From NCBI GenBank assembly GCA_004015825.1, contig SAYS01000004.1:180189-244188 (forward strand): a stretch of DNA of 64,000 bases, written 5' to 3'. The DNA comes from Halovenus amylolytica (GTDB lineage Archaea; Halobacteriota; Halobacteria; Halobacteriales; Haloarculaceae). Of this stretch, positions 61,522 to 64,000 are shown one piece after another. The translations under genes and the position numbers were made by a program. The first letter of the stretch is position 1; each line of letters opens with the position of its first letter. The notes under the pieces were generated by a model. That model did no database searches. It had not been told where the DNA came from and saw nothing but the letters and a program-made list of their open reading frames with translations.

Positions 61522-62445
61522 ATGAGTCTCGAAACAAACGCCAGAGGCTGTCTGCTCGGGCTGGCCTGTGGTGATGCACTCGGACGACCAGTCGAGTTCA
61601 AGAGTGCTGCTCAGATCAAATCACAGCACGGCACCGTAACGGAGATGCTCGGCCACGGGACGCACGGACAACCCGCTGGGACCGTCACGGACGATACCGA
61701 CCTAGCGCTGTGCATCGCGCGTAGTCTCGTCGAACAGGGAACGTTTGACGGACAGGATATCGCTGATCGATTCTACGAGTGGTACGACAGCGACCCGTTC
61801 GATATCGGTCTCATGACGGCCGATGCCATCCGGGAGTACGGCGATGGAACGGCGTGGCGTGACGCCGGACGGGAAGTCTGGCACCGCCGCTCCGAAGGGT
61901 CAAATGCCGGGAACGGCAGCCTGATGCGGTGTGCACCACACGCGATTGCCTTTGCTGACGACTTCGACACGCTCACTCAGGTGAGTCGGCAGTCCTCGAA
62001 AATCACGCACTACGATCCGCGATGTGCGTACGGGTGTGCAGTGCTGAACTACACGATCGCTGGCTACCTCCAGGGCGAGGACAGCCCCTTCGAAAATGCA
62101 CTCGCACATGTTGAACCCGATGCCCCGACTGAACTTGTCGAAACGCTGCGACTCGTCCCCGATCAGATCGATGACTCGCAGTTGCAAACCAGCGGCTACG
62201 TTATCCATACACTGCAAACAGCGTTGTACGACGCGCTAACGGCAGACAGCGCCGAGGAGGCCATCGTAAGTGCAGTCAACCGTGGTGGTGACACCGACAC
62301 GATCGGTGCCGTCACAGGGGCGCTTGCTGGTGCACGCTTCGGGAGCAAGTCACTCCCCGATCGGTGGCTCTCCACCATTGAGTATCAGGAGGATATCGAC
62401 CTCCTCGCGCAAGCACTGGCTACGACAGATATCGACCCACCGTGA
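61522..62445 (+). CDS. ADP-ribosylglycohydrolase (DraG family)
   Basis: A 307-residue protein. GLACGDALGRPVEF (residues 12-25), the first metal site TVTDDTDLALCIA (about 54-66), NGSLMRCAPHAI (about 133), and the second metal site NRGGDTDTIGAVTGALAGARFG (about 254-275) give the complete DraG di-Mg signature. These enzymes remove ADP-ribose from proteins or nucleic acid ends, including RNA-end phosphates for some members. DraG-like genes are known in Ro60-linked RNA repair neighbourhoods of bacteria. Confidence 0.9.
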   Translation: MSLETNARGCLLGLACGDALGRPVEFKSAAQIKSQHGTVTEMLGHGTHGQPAGTVTDDTDLALCIARSLVEQGTFDGQDIADRFYEWYDSDPFDIGLMTADAIREYGDGTAWRDAGREVWHRRSEGSNAGNGSLMRCAPHAIAFADDFDTLTQVSRQSSKITHYDPRCAYGCAVLNYTIAGYLQGEDSPFENALAHVEPDAPTELVETLRLVPDQIDDSQLQTSGYVIHTLQTALYDALTADSAEEAIVSAVNRGGDTDTIGAVTGALAGARFGSKSLPDRWLSTIEYQEDIDLLAQALATTDIDPP

Positions 62446-62573
62446 TTGCTGACGAGATACATGACCATTATAGGCGTGTGAGCCACTCTCATTCAGAGCA
62501 AGATTGACTGACACAAGTATTATGCTTGCACCTTTGCTTGATGTAAAGAGAGAGGGGCCTGCGGCGAGTTATT

Positions 62574-63920
62574 ATGGACTTTCTGAACTCTGACTCCGAA
62601 GCTTCGGGAGGAATCCTCCCAGAAGGAGCGTGGACAGTCGACCGGTTCAACCACGAAATCGAGCGTGTGTTGAACGATTCACACGACCGGTTTCCGACTC
62701 ACGTTATCGGTGAGATTGCTGAAGTTGACCATTACCACTTTGGGACGTTTTTCGAACTTCGGGACCTCGACGAGGAGCCGGTCATTTCCTGTCTGGCGTG
62801 GGCAGATCAGGTCTCTGGATTCGACCACGAACTTGCGGAGGGAACGAAAGCAGTCGTCGAAGCCACCGTGGATTTCTATCCCAACCGCGGTGATTGTCAA
62901 CTATTGGTGTTCGATTACTGGCCCCTCGGCGAGAGCGCCCGGCAAGAGCAACTTCAGGCACTACGCAACCAACTCGAACAGGAGGGACTGTTCGACGAGG
63001 AACGGAAACAGTCAATCCCGGCATACCCGGCGTGTGTTGGCCTCGTTACGTCTCCGAGTGGGTCGGCACGCGAGGATACCTGGGCAGCGATTTCTGATCG
63101 GTCGCCCCGTACGACTGTCAAACTCCACGGCGCAACCGTCCAAGGCGAGGATGCTGTCCGGTCGGTAATTACGGCCATTCAATCGCTCGATCACGACTCA
63201 GCCGTCGAAACGATCATCGTGACTAGGGGTGGTGGCTCGGACACTGATCTCTGGTGTTTCAACGCCGAACCCCTGGTGCGGTGTCTGGCCGCCTGTGCGA
63301 CGCCAGTGGTCGTCGCCATTGGCCACGAAGATGACGAGACGCTCGTCGAGTACGTCGCTGATGCCCGGGCGATGACACCGACCGAGGCAGGGGTCACAGC
63401 CACGACGCCCGTCGAAACGGTTCTTGAGCGACTTGCGACGACGGAGCAGGGCATTGACACTGCGTATCAGACGCTGGCCGAGGAGCACTTAGAACAAGTC
63501 GACCGCCGGATCGAGACCGCTGTCGACAGCCTGCGTCAACAGCATCTGCAGACACAGTCAGTGCGACAGCGAGCGAGCGATCTCGAACAGCGCATCGGTA
63601 CTGCGTACCGGACACTCGTTGAGACACGTCTCGAAGCGATCGACTCTCGGCTCGACCAGCATCTACAAGAGCGTGAACTGGTGGCGGAATCCGAGGCAGC
63701 GTCAGCGCGAGCAGCGCGGAGACGGTTGTCGGATCTCGAAGCCAGAATCGATGGTGCGTATCAGACACATGTTGAGCGGATACTCCAGCAGAGCGAACAA
63801 CGAATTACTGATGCGTATCGGGAACTCGAAACCCAGGCTCGCATCACAACGAGTACGGCTGAAGCCAGAAAGCTTTGCTCAGTAGAATCGCTAGCCGGCG
63901 GAGCGGCTAGGCTATCTTGA
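62574..63920 (+). CDS. xseA: Exodeoxyribonuclease VII large subunit-like protein
   Basis: A 448-residue protein. The N-terminal OB fold (residues 20-115) has TVDRFNHEIERVL and VIGEIAEVDHYHFGTFFEL. The catalytic domain follows with VGLVTSPSGSAREDTWAAI (about 150), TIIVTRGGGSDTDLWCFN (about 215) and PVVVAIGHEDDETLVEYVAD (about 244), typical of XseA. The C-terminal 160 residues are a long coiled coil. Degrades single-stranded DNA, normally with XseB; no xseB is visible before the window ends. It is 128 bases behind draG, so a separate promoter is possible. Confidence 0.88.
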   Translation: MDFLNSDSEASGGILPEGAWTVDRFNHEIERVLNDSHDRFPTHVIGEIAEVDHYHFGTFFELRDLDEEPVISCLAWADQVSGFDHELAEGTKAVVEATVDFYPNRGDCQLLVFDYWPLGESARQEQLQALRNQLEQEGLFDEERKQSIPAYPACVGLVTSPSGSAREDTWAAISDRSPRTTVKLHGATVQGEDAVRSVITAIQSLDHDSAVETIIVTRGGGSDTDLWCFNAEPLVRCLAACATPVVVAIGHEDDETLVEYVADARAMTPTEAGVTATTPVETVLERLATTEQGIDTAYQTLAEEHLEQVDRRIETAVDSLRQQHLQTQSVRQRASDLEQRIGTAYRTLVETRLEAIDSRLDQHLQERELVAESEAASARAARRRLSDLEARIDGAYQTHVERILQQSEQRITDAYRELETQARITTSTAEARKLCSVESLAGGAARLS

Positions 63921-63928
63921 CTGGGAGC

Positions 63929-63967
63929 GAAGCGACGGACGAAATGAAATCGGAAATCCGTCGCTTC
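63929..63967 (+). terminator. Inverted repeat after xseA
   Basis: GAAGCGACGGA and TCCGTCGCTTC, a perfect 11-bp inverted repeat with a 17-nt loop starting 9 bases after the stop. May terminate or stabilise the transcript; similar palindromes occur inside the tRNA inserts. Confidence 0.6.
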
Positions 63968-64000
63968 ACTAGAGAGTGCGTGAGGCTAGCTCAAATGATT

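Overview
The window looks like haloarchaeal (halophilic euryarchaeal) DNA. It is GC-rich, its proteins are strongly Asp/Glu-rich, starts follow GGTG-type Shine-Dalgarno or ATGA overlaps, tyrosine integrases and an IS1341-type TnpB are present, and tRNA-His and tRNA-Tyr have the archaeal signatures (G-1:C73 and C1:G72). Nearly everything is accessory DNA: a defence and mobile-element island with almost no housekeeping genes.

Region 1 (1-11.8 kb, + strand) is the distal part of a BREX/Pgl-type anti-phage operon: a partial nuclease-like gene, pglX (adenine methyltransferase), pglZ (phosphatase-like), a free-standing PD-(D/E)XK protein resembling the N-terminal part of a type IIG enzyme, and an SNF2-family helicase. 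Region 2 (12-29 kb) lies between two divergent-family tyrosine integrases (12.9-14.1 and 27.9-29.1 kb). It carries several nuclease-fold genes, a HerA-like ATPase, a tight four-gene winged-helix operon, a metallophosphoesterase, toxin-antitoxin remnants, and three copies of an element resembling an origin recognition box.

Region 3 (30-64 kb) is the most interesting part. It contains an intact Ro60/TROVE-vWA gene (43.2-44.8 kb), a second decayed copy (30.8-32.2 kb), and a strictly minus-strand RNA cluster running from tRNA-Gln at 51.6 kb down to 44.85 kb just upstream of ro60. I fold 26 tRNA genes there (19 of 20 amino acids; no Phe). Seven of them are interrupted by 47-71 nt inserts that each fold as two hairpins. 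Interspersed are at least seven RNAs with one shared architecture: terminal stem I; a 4-nt 5' loop (mostly NCGA) opposite a 7-nt 3' loop (AGUUUUC); an independently covarying 9-bp stem II; then a 5' motif WUMCUUC. Some enclose a circularly permuted tRNA mimic (T arm, capped acceptor stem, D-like arm). This matches what is known of bacterial YrlA-type Y RNAs, the partners of Ro60, and I propose these are archaeal Y RNAs. Tiny tRNA-Gly(GCC)-like genes lie 10-11 nt after each ro60 copy and precede a paralogous 99-aa gene.

The same island carries SWIM zinc-finger proteins, a DUF1998-type helicase, RHH-PIN and nucleotidyltransferase toxin-antitoxin modules, and, downstream, a + strand operon-like run: an OB/zinc/vWA protein, a HAD-like protein, a 54-aa ORF, a metallophosphoesterase, a 497-aa protein, an ADP-ribosylglycohydrolase and XseA. 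This content resembles the Ro60-centred RNA surveillance or repair neighbourhoods known from bacteria. No RtcB ligase is visible here. All calls are from reading the sequence and the given translations; no database search was run.
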